Assembly: GCF_014779795.1 (NCBI RefSeq)
Contig: NZ_JACXZS010000007.1
Coordinates: 211,248 to 275,247, forward strand
DNA: 64,000 nt
Source: Microbacterium helvum
GTDB taxonomy: Bacteria > Actinomycetota > Actinomycetes > Actinomycetales > Microbacteriaceae
Reading direction: 5' to 3'
Below, in pieces: positions 55,513-63,907 of this stretch. The position numbers and the translations under genes are program-made. The notes below the pieces were generated by a model. It made no database searches. It saw nothing but the letters and a program-made list of their open reading frames with translations, and was not told the DNA's origin. Each line of letters opens with the position of its first letter. The stretch's first letter is position 1.

Positions 55513-55662
55513 CCGCAAGCCGACCTCGGAAACCACACCGCAGTACTCACCCCCGAACGTGGGAGGTTCCTCCGAATGCCCCGTATCCGGCGCGTACGGG
55601 TTGCGCACCGCCGGGGTTCTCGGAATCGTGGCCCGTCCACAGCCGAAACGGAAAGGAAAAGC

Positions 55663-55944
55663 ATGCTCACGCTGACCCAGACCGCCGCCGAGGCCGTCAA
55701 AGAGATCGTCGCGCGGGTGCCCGCCGTCCAGGACGGAGGAGTCCGCATCCGCGACACGGGAGGCACCGGCGGATTCGAACTGAGCGTCGCACCCGACCCT
55801 CAGCCGGCCGACACGATCGTCGTCACCGACGGCGCCCGCGTCTTCCTCGATGAGACCGCCGCGATCGCGCTCGAGGACCGCGTCCTCGACGCGGAACTGT
55901 CCGACGACGGCGGCGTGCGCTTCGCGCTCGCAGCCCAGGGCTGA
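55663..55944 (+). CDS. HesB/IscA-like protein without cysteines
   Basis: A 93-aa protein with the HesB-type start LTLTQTAAEAVKEIVARVP and the GVRIRDTGGTGGFELSVAP segment. True A-type Fe-S carriers have three conserved cysteines; this protein has none, so it cannot bind a cluster in the known way. Many actinobacteria carry such a short, cysteine-free version of unknown function. The ATG follows GGAAAGG. Confidence 0.8.
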   Translation: MLTLTQTAAEAVKEIVARVPAVQDGGVRIRDTGGTGGFELSVAPDPQPADTIVVTDGARVFLDETAAIALEDRVLDAELSDDGGVRFALAAQG

Positions 55945-55956
55945 CCTCGCGCCTCT

Positions 55957-56004
55957 GGCCCCGGCATCCATCTCCCGCGGTTTTCGGGGAGGGATGCCGG
56001 GGCC
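55957..56004. terminator. Bidirectional terminator between HesB-like and GH114 genes
   Basis: 13-bp perfect stem, GGCCCCGGCATCC (55957-55969) with its complement (55992-56004), around a 22-nt loop. Confidence 0.8.
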
Positions 56005-56005
56005 T

Positions 56006-56884
56006 TCACTGTGCGCGCGGCATGGCGTCGCCGCACAGCGCGAAGACATAGGCGTCGTCATCGGGGCCGACGAGATCTCGGTCGCGGAGCACGAGGGACG
56101 CGGGAGCGGCGGGGTCGGCGCACGCGGCGGCGAAGTCGAGGCTCGTGTCGGAGTATTCGACCGCGATCACGTGGTCGCCGTAGACCTCGGTGTAGAGGGC
56201 GCACTCGTCGTACACGGCACATTCCTCGGCGACCGCGAAGTCGAAGCCGGCGGTGGCGTGGAGCACAGCCGCGTCCTCGGCGGCGTTCTTCTGCCCGGCG
56301 GCCAGTCCGACGCCGTGGGCCGCATCGACCAGCAGCGTCGCGAGCGCGAGGTTGTGGTCGAGCGTCAGCGCGCCGCCACTTCGCTCGTACGTGTCGAGGT
56401 TGTCGAACTCGACGGCGTCGAATCCCACGTCGGCGCAGCCGCGGATCCACGGGGTGACGACGTCGGCGATCCGCGCGCGCTTCGCTGCGGACGATGTGTC
56501 GAGCAGCGCCTCGTCGGGCCAGTCCGGATCGAACACCACGTCGCCGTCGGGATCCGTCAGTACGGCCTCTTCGGGCCAGTCACCCAGTTCGCCCGGCTGC
56601 GTCTGGAAGCCGTTGACGTAGCAGATGGAGTACACGTCAGGCGCGGGTTCCGCGGTGCGATCCCGCGCGACGACCTGCACCCCGGCCGGCGGGTCGTACG
56701 CCGCGCCCAGCTGATAGTCCGGGACGGCGCCCGCGGGCGGCAGGGCGATCCTGGCGGCGGGGGTCGGCGTGGTGTCGTCGGTCGGTGCGGTGGGGACCTC
56801 GGCGGCGCAGCCTGCGAGGATCGCGGAGAGCGCGATGACGGCGACGATGAGAGCCGGGCGGCGCGTCTGTCGGCTCACGATCAC
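56006..56884 (-). CDS. GH114-like lipoprotein (endo-alpha-1,4-polygalactosaminidase family)
   Basis: A 292-aa exported lipoprotein. The signal peptide (RRPALIVAVIALSAILAGC) ends in a lipobox cysteine. A GH114/TM1410-type barrel follows, with the catalytic aspartate/glutamate region GFDAVEFDNLDTY and a later AEECAVYDEC. Members cut galactosamine-containing exopolymers. The GTG at 56884 is preferred because TACCCT ends 6 nt before it; GTG at 56878 is in frame. It ends at the shared terminator. Confidence 0.85.
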   Translation of the reverse strand: MIVSRQTRRPALIVAVIALSAILAGCAAEVPTAPTDDTTPTPAARIALPPAGAVPDYQLGAAYDPPAGVQVVARDRTAEPAPDVYSICYVNGFQTQPGELGDWPEEAVLTDPDGDVVFDPDWPDEALLDTSSAAKRARIADVVTPWIRGCADVGFDAVEFDNLDTYERSGGALTLDHNLALATLLVDAAHGVGLAAGQKNAAEDAAVLHATAGFDFAVAEECAVYDECALYTEVYGDHVIAVEYSDTSLDFAAACADPAAPASLVLRDRDLVGPDDDAYVFALCGDAMPRAQ

Positions 56885-56890
56885 CCAGCG

Positions 56891-56896
56891 AGGGTA
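56891..56896 (-). promoter_or_regulatory. Leaderless -10 box for the GH114 gene
   Basis: TACCCT on the minus strand ends 6 nt before the GTG at 56884. Confidence 0.45.
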
Positions 56897-56920
56897 CACG
56901 GCGCGGGTGTTTCGGCCGGG

Positions 56921-56926
56921 TAGACT
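56921..56926 (+). promoter_or_regulatory. -10 box of tRNA-Arg
   Basis: TAGACT lies 10 nt before the mature 5' end of the tRNA. Confidence 0.5.
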
Positions 56927-56936
56927 CATGCGGCCA

Positions 56937-57008
56937 GCCTCTGTAGCTCAATGGAAGAGCAGTTCCGTCCTAAGGAAACGGTTGGGGGTTCGAGTCCCTC
57001 CAGGGGCA
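56937..57008 (+). tRNA. tRNA-Arg(CCU), probable integration site
   Basis: A 72-nt tRNA. The acceptor GCCTCTG pairs with CAGGGGC and the discriminator is A; CCA is not encoded. The anticodon loop GTCCTAA gives CCU, reading AGG. The T-arm has GTTCGAGT. The 27-43 pair looks mismatched, but the rest is sound. Gene content and base composition change directly after its 3' end, and a tyrosine recombinase lies on that side, so it is the likely attachment site of the island. Confidence 0.9.
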
Positions 57009-57024
57009 CAGTCTTTTTTTGCCT

Positions 57025-57094
57025 CTGACCAGGTATTTCTTATGTGGTCAGACCACTCAGAATGCATTTTTGCCCGCTTTTTGCCCGCATTCTG
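57025..57094. repeat. Cluster of short dyads and an 11-bp tandem duplication after tRNA-Arg
   Basis: CTGACCA/TGGTCAG (57025-57031, 57045-57051) overlaps GTGGT-CAG-ACCAC (57044-57056). CAGAATGC/GCATTCTG (57058-57065, 57087-57094) encloses two perfect copies of TTTTTGCCCGC (57067-57077, 57078-57088). This AT-richer gap (57009-57226) has no gene that I can support. Possible recombinase arm sites or a terminator region. Confidence 0.6.
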
Positions 57095-57226
57095 AAAATT
57101 CGGTGAGCCGAAATCGGCCGTCTACAACGGCCCGCGCGCGACACCTGAGAGCGCCAAATTCGAGCGTTTCGGGCGAAATCTGCCTCGTCGGAAAACTGAG
57201 CAATCTGCTCTCTGGTGTCATGACGG

Positions 57227-58405
57227 TCAAACGATCGACGATCGAACCTTCGACACGAGGTTCTCTGCAACCTGGAGCATGGCATACTGCCGCTCAACTG
57301 GCGGGAGCGAGATGTCGACGGACAACAAACGCACCCGCACCTCCCCCACGGTCACCTCATCGTAGGGTGGCGGCTCCGGATAAATCAGCCACACCTCTGT
57401 GAGCCGGTACCGCGTCGCGTACGCGACCGCTTGATAGACGTCACCGGTACTCAGAGCCCCTGTGCGCTTGTTCTTGAGATCGGCGACAGCAACCACATCG
57501 CTCCCGTCGAAGACGACAACGTCGGGGCGAATATCAATGCGTTTCTCGTAGTCGAGATGGCCACGGTGCTGCAGGTCGACAGTCAAGCCCCTCGGCGACA
57601 GCGCTCGGTCGATGCCGCGGCCCACGACATCTTCGAACACCCGATCCATATTCACGAGCAACGTTGATCCGCGCGACGATCCTTCGCCTTCGAAGTCGAA
57701 GGCCGTGCTCTGCAGGATGAGTCGGGCTAATGTGACGGCGGTTCGATAGCGCACATTCAGCCTCGTCCAACGCACCTCCGCGGGTGAGGCGGATGGACGC
57801 GCCGGGGTGATGTCGACGAGTTGGAACTCAAGACGACGCAACCTGCGGGTCAAGGCGGGGGTGAGCATTCCAAGTCTAAGAAGCACTCGCCCCGCACCCG
57901 CGAGCAGCTGATTCTCAAGCACGTCGGTCGTGTAGTCGTCGTAGGTCACCGCCACCGGCAACGGCAGCTCCCGTGGTCTTCCGGAGAGGCGGCCGAAGTC
58001 GATCCGGCCGCGCACCGAGTAGAGGTCGTCGGTGACCGTGACGTAGCCCTGCAGCATCCCGCCTCGCAACGCGCGCTCGGCGTTGTCGAGAAAGGATGCC
58101 GCAATCACCGAGATGAGGTCGTCAGATTCTTCCCAGTCCGCTGCCTCTGACCGCCACTCGACAAGGTGCATCGTGTGGGTGAGGAGTTCGAAGAGCCTAT
58201 GCACCGGGATCTTCGGCGCCACGCGGATCACGTGCCCGCCGATGGCGGCAACGCCTACATAGCGAGTCGCGGAAACACGCCATCTCCCCGCGACTTCGCG
58301 ATCTGGCGCAATCTCGAATTGCTTGGCATTGGCGAGCGCTCTGACGGCATCGGCCCCGAGTTCGAGGTTGCCCTTCGCACCCCACTCCTTCAGCTCGATC
58401 GTCAT
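57227..58405 (-). CDS. mcrC: McrC-family restriction endonuclease subunit
   Basis: A 392-aa protein of the McrC family. The N-terminal region contacts McrB; the C-terminal PD-(D/E)xK nuclease shows RPDVVVF with Asp295 and ADLKNK with Asp309 and Lys311. McrBC cuts DNA carrying modified cytosines after GTP-driven translocation by McrB. The ATG overlaps the mcrB stop by 4 nt. Base composition is lower in GC than the chromosome to the left. Confidence 0.88.
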   Translation of the reverse strand: MTIELKEWGAKGNLELGADAVRALANAKQFEIAPDREVAGRWRVSATRYVGVAAIGGHVIRVAPKIPVHRLFELLTHTMHLVEWRSEAADWEESDDLISVIAASFLDNAERALRGGMLQGYVTVTDDLYSVRGRIDFGRLSGRPRELPLPVAVTYDDYTTDVLENQLLAGAGRVLLRLGMLTPALTRRLRRLEFQLVDITPARPSASPAEVRWTRLNVRYRTAVTLARLILQSTAFDFEGEGSSRGSTLLVNMDRVFEDVVGRGIDRALSPRGLTVDLQHRGHLDYEKRIDIRPDVVVFDGSDVVAVADLKNKRTGALSTGDVYQAVAYATRYRLTEVWLIYPEPPPYDEVTVGEVRVRLLSVDISLPPVERQYAMLQVAENLVSKVRSSIV

Positions 58406-60627
58406 GTGCCCGAGCGTTGAATCGCCGCCCGGATGCTATCGAGCGAAAACTGCGTCAGTTCATCGCGACTGCCGTAGAAGCGCTCTTCAAGCAGAGGCAT
58501 GATGCCGTGTGTCCAGATGCGTTCGAGGCGACCCGGCTTCAGGATGTGCTCAGTCATCAAGTACGACGGACCGATCGCCGCATCCGGATCGCCGAGGCGC
58601 GAGTTCAGCTCGGTCAGCAAGCGCGCTGGCTCGTCTGACATTCCCCGAGCTGAGAGCCAACGACTGAGCATCTCGCTCACGGGCGCCACCGCGGGTGACA
58701 TTTCCACGAAGTAGAACCGGCGGCGCATGGCGGCGTCGACAAGCGCGATCGAGCGGTCAGCCGTGTTCATCGTCCCGATGATGTAGAGGTTCTCGGGGAG
58801 TGTGAACTCCATGTCGGAGTACTGCAGACTGATCGGCTGCTCGCGATACTCGAGCAAGAAGTACAGCTCGCCGAAGACCTTCGCGAGGTTGGCGCGGTTG
58901 ATCTCATCGATGATCAGAACATGAGGGATGCTGGGGGCCGCCGCCGCAGCATCCGCTATCCGCCGTAGCGGGCCCGACTTGATAGCGAAGTCGACCTTGC
59001 CGGCACCGCCAAGCACAGGACGATATCCCTCGAAGAAGTCCTCGTATGTAAAGGAGGGGTGGAACTGCACGATCTCGAAGCTGCCGACGCCGTCGGCGAG
59101 ATGCTCAGCCAAAGCTTGGGCGAGGTACGTCTTTCCGGTGCCAGGGGGGCCGTAGAGGATGATCTGACGCTTCTCTTCGAGTAGCTCGATGACCTCGTCG
59201 AGCCACAGCTTATCGAGGAGGAGATCCTGCGTTAGTTTCGCGGTGGCAAGAGGAAGCTTCACTTGCGCGGAATCGACGGCTGCCGACTGGAGCCTCTCTC
59301 CGCTCACCCAGCGTTCGAGTTCGTCGATCTCGGGGGTGATCAGCGTCAGCGTGAGCAGCGTCTTCATCTTGGACTGGAGGCTTTTCGCGATGTCGCGTCG
59401 CTGGATCGGAGCGTCAGCATTCAGCCACTCAACCGCCCGAACTGTTTCTTTTCGTGTTCGAGCGAGAACGTCTCGCGGACCGGAGTCAACAACGCCTAGG
59501 TAGACGTTCTGCCCGTTGACGGTAACCACGTAGTCGCCGATCTCCATCTTGTTCACGAATCGCCAGACCTGGCCGAGCTCGTGGTTGAATCCGCCAGCAG
59601 TCGTGTCGGTGCCTGCTTCGTCTGCCAGCGCTCTGAGCTCGTCGCGACTGACACCCGGCACGAGCTCAAACGGAAATGTGTCGGCGAATCCAATCCCGCA
59701 CGTGCCGTCTGCCAGCCAGTCTGGAACGCGCTCGCCGCCGGACCCGCGGATCAGCCATGCGCCGCGAACTTGTGGCTCGTTCGGCCCGATCGACTCCGCG
59801 TGGGCGGGCTCGGCAGTCATCGGTTCGACTGTCGGCTCAGGCTCGGGGTCCCACAACTCACGCACCTCGGACTGATAGAACGAGAAACCGTCACCGTAGG
59901 TCTTCGCTAAGCGTTCGCGGACGCGCGCGATAGTCGCGTCGTCGTTCTCGCTATCCTCGGAGGCATGTGCGAGGGAAGCCATCTTCCGCTTGTGGTACTG
60001 GCTGACGGTATCTTCGAACGAATCCGGGTGCACGAGGTGTAGCAGGGCGTGCCGCTGCGTCTGATCTGCGACGCCTTCGAGTGCGAACACCATCGCGCGG
60101 AACGCGTTCGGGTCGCTCAGCCAACTATCGCGCTCGTGCGCCGATGCCGCAGTCCATCTCTCGGCGAAGTGTACGAGCAACCACAGCTGGTTGGGGCGTC
60201 GCGTGAAGAAGGACGTGCCGGTCGCGGCGAGCCCGGTATGGAGTACATCGTCGAAGCTGCCCGACGGTCCGGTGGCGCCCCCAATGTTCGCGACCTCGTC
60301 GAGCAGTTGGCGCTTGGAGGGATACCCCTGCTTGGACGCGACGACAAGGTGGAGCCAGGTGAGCTCCTCCATGAGTTGGCCGGCAGGGCGCGAGATGTTC
60401 GCCAGCTGATCTCTCAACTTGTCGAGGAATCCGCGCTTGGTCTCGTCTGGCTTGTCGACGAATTCGCGTACGAGTTCAGATGCGGATGCATGAGTCCACA
60501 CGTTGTCCACGTCGGGGTCGTCCGCAGGAAGGAAGCTCGACTTCAACCGCCGTAGTGACCGTTCTCGGAACTCGTCGAGCGCGGCGTAGAGACTTGCGAT
60601 CTCGGGCACTTCTAGTTGAGTCTTCAA
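58402..60627 (-). CDS. mcrB: McrB-like AAA+ GTPase with EVE/PUA-like reader region
   Basis: A 741-aa protein. Residues 1-280 form a helical region I do not recognise. About 289-400 resembles an EVE/PUA-type modified-base reader (GAWLIRGSGGERVPDW, VWRFVNKMEIGDYVVT, YLGVVDSGP). The motor has Walker A GPPGTGKT (493-500), Walker B LIIDEINRAN (571-580) and the McrB signature MNTADRS (620-626). It would recognise modified phage DNA and drive McrC. The start is TTG at 60627, supported by GGGAGGA with a 6-nt spacer. Confidence 0.87.
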   Translation of the reverse strand: MKTQLEVPEIASLYAALDEFRERSLRRLKSSFLPADDPDVDNVWTHASASELVREFVDKPDETKRGFLDKLRDQLANISRPAGQLMEELTWLHLVVASKQGYPSKRQLLDEVANIGGATGPSGSFDDVLHTGLAATGTSFFTRRPNQLWLLVHFAERWTAASAHERDSWLSDPNAFRAMVFALEGVADQTQRHALLHLVHPDSFEDTVSQYHKRKMASLAHASEDSENDDATIARVRERLAKTYGDGFSFYQSEVRELWDPEPEPTVEPMTAEPAHAESIGPNEPQVRGAWLIRGSGGERVPDWLADGTCGIGFADTFPFELVPGVSRDELRALADEAGTDTTAGGFNHELGQVWRFVNKMEIGDYVVTVNGQNVYLGVVDSGPRDVLARTRKETVRAVEWLNADAPIQRRDIAKSLQSKMKTLLTLTLITPEIDELERWVSGERLQSAAVDSAQVKLPLATAKLTQDLLLDKLWLDEVIELLEEKRQIILYGPPGTGKTYLAQALAEHLADGVGSFEIVQFHPSFTYEDFFEGYRPVLGGAGKVDFAIKSGPLRRIADAAAAAPSIPHVLIIDEINRANLAKVFGELYFLLEYREQPISLQYSDMEFTLPENLYIIGTMNTADRSIALVDAAMRRRFYFVEMSPAVAPVSEMLSRWLSARGMSDEPARLLTELNSRLGDPDAAIGPSYLMTEHILKPGRLERIWTHGIMPLLEERFYGSRDELTQFSLDSIRAAIQRSGT

Positions 60628-60736
60628 CAGCTTCCTCCCAAGGGCGCGTCCTCGACGTACAGGTTGGTTTCAACCTAGCGGGGGTTGCGCCACCTACCAG
60701 GAACCGCACCTTGGAGCATTGGGCTGCGCTCGGCGA

Positions 60737-61867
60737 TCACTGCGGCCGCGCGTAGCGGGTCTGCGGGCCTGATGGCAGCGCCACCAACGGCATCTGGGCG
60801 TTCAGTCGCGTGGCGACGGCATCCAGATCGTCGTCGAAGAGGTCGGCGTAGGTGTCCAGCGTCATCGCGGCCGACGCGTGACCAAGCATCCGCTGCACGG
60901 CCTTCACGTTCGCGCCCGAGCTGATCGCGAGCGACGCGGCGGTGTGCCGAAGGTCGTGAGGAGTGAGACGCGGGATCGACGGATCGAACTCCTGCGCACG
61001 CCGGACCGCGTTGGCGAACCAGCCCTTGCTGCCCGAGTTGCGCATGTGATTGACCCCGTCGCCGAACAGCAGCCCCTCGGGCCCCTTGCCGGCGCACGCC
61101 TGCTCGATCATCGGAGCAAGACGCTCCGGGTACGGGACCGAGCGCTTCTCGTGAGTCTTGGGCGTGCCGACGTGGATCTCGTACGCGATCATCACCGCGT
61201 TCTCTTCGATGACGAAGCGCCGGCGCAGCTTGTTCACGCTGCGCACCCGGAGTCCCGTAGCTTCGCCCCAGCGAAGGCCGGTGTACGCCAGCGTCAGGAT
61301 GAGCGTTGGATACGCGGAGCACGCCGCCAGCGTCGCGACCTGGTCGTGCGTGAGGTAGACACGCCGCTTGCCGGGCCCGCGTCGAGGAAGACTGCGCACG
61401 TGGCGGGCCGGGTTGCTCGCGAGGCGCCGATCGTCGATCGCGACGTCGAGGATGCCGGCGAGGACTCCGAGGGCGCGAATCACGACGGTCCGCGACTTCT
61501 GTGTCGCGAGGTCGGAGACCCAATCCTGGACTTCCGAGCGACGGATCGACGAGATCTCCCGGTCGGCCCACACTGGCGCGACGTGGTTCTTCCACGCCCG
61601 CTCCAGCGTCATGTAGTACGAGGGCTTCGACATCGGCGGCTGCTTGGATCGCAGCCAGCTTTCGGCGAACATCCGGACAGGAACCCGCGACGTGGACGGG
61701 TCGATGTACTCCCCCTTCGACTTCGACACGGTGACCATCGACAGGTACAACTTCGCCTCGCGCATCGTCGTGAAGCCGCGCTTCTCCGCCTCGGTGCGAT
61801 CCGGCTTGCGATACCGCACGCGGTAGCGGCGACCCTTCGCCGATTCGTAAGGGGTGATGCTACCCAT
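60737..61867 (-). CDS. Tyrosine recombinase (phage/ICE-type integrase)
   Basis: A 376-aa integrase. The N-terminal AP2-like arm-binding region is followed by a SAM-like core-binding domain and the catalytic domain with Arg in TGLRWGEATG, HDLRHTAASL, GHASAAMTLDTY (His and the nucleophile Tyr). It probably integrated the island, with tRNA-Arg as the likely target. It lies 3.7 kb from the tRNA with mcrBC in between, which is farther than usual. A 15-bp palindrome sits 41 nt upstream of its ATG. Confidence 0.92.
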   Translation of the reverse strand: MGSITPYESAKGRRYRVRYRKPDRTEAEKRGFTTMREAKLYLSMVTVSKSKGEYIDPSTSRVPVRMFAESWLRSKQPPMSKPSYYMTLERAWKNHVAPVWADREISSIRRSEVQDWVSDLATQKSRTVVIRALGVLAGILDVAIDDRRLASNPARHVRSLPRRGPGKRRVYLTHDQVATLAACSAYPTLILTLAYTGLRWGEATGLRVRSVNKLRRRFVIEENAVMIAYEIHVGTPKTHEKRSVPYPERLAPMIEQACAGKGPEGLLFGDGVNHMRNSGSKGWFANAVRRAQEFDPSIPRLTPHDLRHTAASLAISSGANVKAVQRMLGHASAAMTLDTYADLFDDDLDAVATRLNAQMPLVALPSGPQTRYARPQ

Positions 61868-62530
61868 CTCGACCTCCGCTCCTACCGCGTTTGGCGCCAG
61901 TATCGGCCAGTGTCGGACACTGATCGCGCCTCGTCAACGCCGCCGATCACAGATGTGGATAGATGTCGGAAGACGTCGTCAACTGGCGTTGAGCGCGCCT
62001 CCCTCCGACGCCGAGAGTGTAGCGATCGCTCGCGTCTCCGTTCTCGCCGCTCTCTTCTTGCAGACTCCGCGCTTGCGCGCGTCGCTTAGCAACCGTTCGA
62101 CGACGAGCACTGCGCCGCGCCCGAGCGCTGGGCGGCTGATTGTCGGAGGAAGACTGTTATTCGTTGAGGCCTACTGGGGGACGTGATGCGCAGCCGAGGA
62201 CGCACTGATTCACCTCGCGCCCCAAGGCCATGTCGACGGTGAACCTGTTGGCCCCACGCAGCGACCCTCTCCTCCCGCGAATAGCTACGCGTCGTCAGCT
62301 TTCCGATCGCCTGTTCTCTCGGCATGACCCTAACCTCGTTCCCAAGGTCAGAAGTCTCCAACAAACTCAGGGCGGTTCACTTGCCACGACGACGCCTGGC
62401 CGAGGCGGGATCGAACTCGCCAGCCCACGCCGCGGCCTCATGCCGCAGTTCGCCCTCGTGATGTGGGCTCTCGCCTATAGGATCGCAGCGACCCGGCGTC
62501 CGAGCGGCGGGATGCGAAAGGACAACACGT
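61868..62530. other. 663-nt gap between integrase and DUF262 genes
   Basis: No gene can be supported. It contains a perfect palindrome CAGTGTC-G-GACACTG at 61908-61922, a likely operator of the integrase. Farther right, 62401-62470 has a tRNA-like look but does not fold properly. I found no copy of the tRNA-Arg 3' end, so the second attachment site is not here. Confidence 0.6.
61908..61922. promoter_or_regulatory. Palindrome upstream of the integrase
   Basis: CAGTGTC-G-GACACTG, 15 bp with perfect 7-bp arms, located 41 nt before the integrase ATG. It fits an operator for an excision or integration control protein. Confidence 0.5.
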
Positions 62531-63757
62531 ATGGCTGAGGACAATCAGGACGCAGACTACCTGCTGGAGGAGAGCGTCCCGCTTGTCCCTGACCAGGGCG
62601 AAGACGAAACTGACCTCGACGACCCGCCGTCGACCTTCGTCGCGTCCATTAGCAGCAAGGACTGGACAGTCGAGACCCTCGTATCGCAGATGCGAAAAGG
62701 CCGCATCGACCTCGCTCCCTCCTTCCAACGACGCAATGCGTGGCTCGGTGGCCGGAAAAGCAAGCTCATCGAGTCGATCATGCTCCAGTTCCCGATTCCC
62801 CAGATCGTCATCGCAGAGGAGCCGCATCGCCAGGGCCACTTCTTTGTGCTGGACGGAAAGCAACGCCTCCTCGCACTCCGTCAGTTCTTCGTCGACCCCC
62901 AAGAAGAAAGAGACCAGGATTTTGAGCCTTTGCGCTTAACTGGTCTAGAGGTGCTGCCGGAACTGAACAGGTTCACGATCGCCGAATTGGAGGCAAAGCG
63001 CCCCGATCTTCTGGCAACGGTCGAGAACCACAGCATCCGGACTGTCGTGCTCGGGGACTGGAACTCTGAGCGGATGCTGCTTTCGCTTTTCCTCCGCCTC
63101 AACACGGGTAGCGTTCCTCTGTCTCCTCAGGAACTGCGGCAGGCGCTGATCCATGGGGATTTCATCAGGTGGCTTGACCGCAACTCGGGCGATTCGGTCG
63201 CCCTGCAAACGCTCTTGAACAACCGGAACCCGGATCGGCGGATGGTCGATGCGGAGCTCCTCCTGCGACATCTCGCGTTCTCTATGTCGCCTGTGCCGTA
63301 TCGCGGGAATCTCAAGTCTTTCCTCGACGACACCTCGCGCGTATTCAATCGCGAGTGGGACTCGCGCGAGGGCCAGCTCGACGCTGCACTGGCTGAGTTT
63401 GAGCGGGGCGTACTAGCAGGCATCGAGGCGTTCGGTCACGACGCGTTCGCGCGGAAGTGGACTTCGGGAGACGGCAAGCCTGACCGGTTTGAGCGCGCTC
63501 TTAATCGCGCCGTCTTCGATGTTCAGGGTTATGCCTTTGCGATCCCGAGAGTGCGCGATGCCATTGTGCCTCGCGCGGACGAGGTCCTCGCCGAGTTCAA
63601 AGTGCTCTCAGGCACAAACGACTCCTTCATTCGCGCCATCTCCGCGACCACCAAGACCCCGGATGCGTTCATCACTCGGCATCGCGCGTGGCGCGACACT
63701 GTCGCGAAGGTTACGGGCGCGACGTATGAGTTGCCAGCCCCACTCATCAGGACCTGA
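62531..63757 (+). CDS. DUF262 (GmrSD N-terminal-like) protein
   Basis: A 408-aa protein with a DUF262 ParB/sulfiredoxin-fold domain. Its motifs are PSFQRRNAWLGGRKSKLIES, MLQFPIPQIVI and VLDGKQRLLAL, the DGQQR-type nucleotide site. A helical region follows. The DUF556/HNH part of full GmrSD is missing, so this is a stand-alone DUF262 protein, a type usually paired with a second small defence gene. The ATG at 62531 follows AAAGGA. A second open frame starts 3 nt after the stop and is cut by an insertion sequence. Confidence 0.85.
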   Translation: MAEDNQDADYLLEESVPLVPDQGEDETDLDDPPSTFVASISSKDWTVETLVSQMRKGRIDLAPSFQRRNAWLGGRKSKLIESIMLQFPIPQIVIAEEPHRQGHFFVLDGKQRLLALRQFFVDPQEERDQDFEPLRLTGLEVLPELNRFTIAELEAKRPDLLATVENHSIRTVVLGDWNSERMLLSLFLRLNTGSVPLSPQELRQALIHGDFIRWLDRNSGDSVALQTLLNNRNPDRRMVDAELLLRHLAFSMSPVPYRGNLKSFLDDTSRVFNREWDSREGQLDAALAEFERGVLAGIEAFGHDAFARKWTSGDGKPDRFERALNRAVFDVQGYAFAIPRVRDAIVPRADEVLAEFKVLSGTNDSFIRAISATTKTPDAFITRHRAWRDTVAKVTGATYELPAPLIRT

Positions 63758-63760
63758 CTC

Positions 63761-63907
63761 GTGGACACCGTCACGCAGATCTCGACGTTGGAGGCTGCGT
63801 TTCTCTCGTCGATAACTACCGAGTTTCCGGACCGCCTGACCGAGTCTGAAAAGGCGAACGTCCATGCTTATCTGGCTCTTCGGACATCCGGTGGGGTCAT
63901 GGAGTGA
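63761..63907 (+). pseudogene. 5' remnant of the DUF262 partner gene, cut by an insertion sequence
   Basis: The GTG at 63761 opens a 48-codon frame 3 nt after the DUF262 gene. About 37 codons look native (TQISTLEAAFLSSITTEF, then ESEKANVHAYL). From 63874 the frame reads into the insertion sequence and stops at 63907. The native start resembles the N-terminal helix of HEPN-type proteins that often follow DUF262, but this is a weak match. The product is probably non-functional. Confidence 0.6.

Noticed and set aside
53317..56061. A 900-codon minus-strand open frame opposite the VTC and lipoprotein genes
   Set aside because: Repetitive translation mirrors the beta-helix repeats of the real plus-strand gene.
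62391..62470. A tRNA-like sequence on the minus strand with GTTCGAT and a CAT triplet
   Set aside because: No acceptor stem pairs, the T-stem has a mismatch with a wrong loop size, and base 33 is not T. At most a remnant.
61868..62530. Possible second attachment site for the island
   Set aside because: No match to the 3' end of tRNA-Arg was found by eye.
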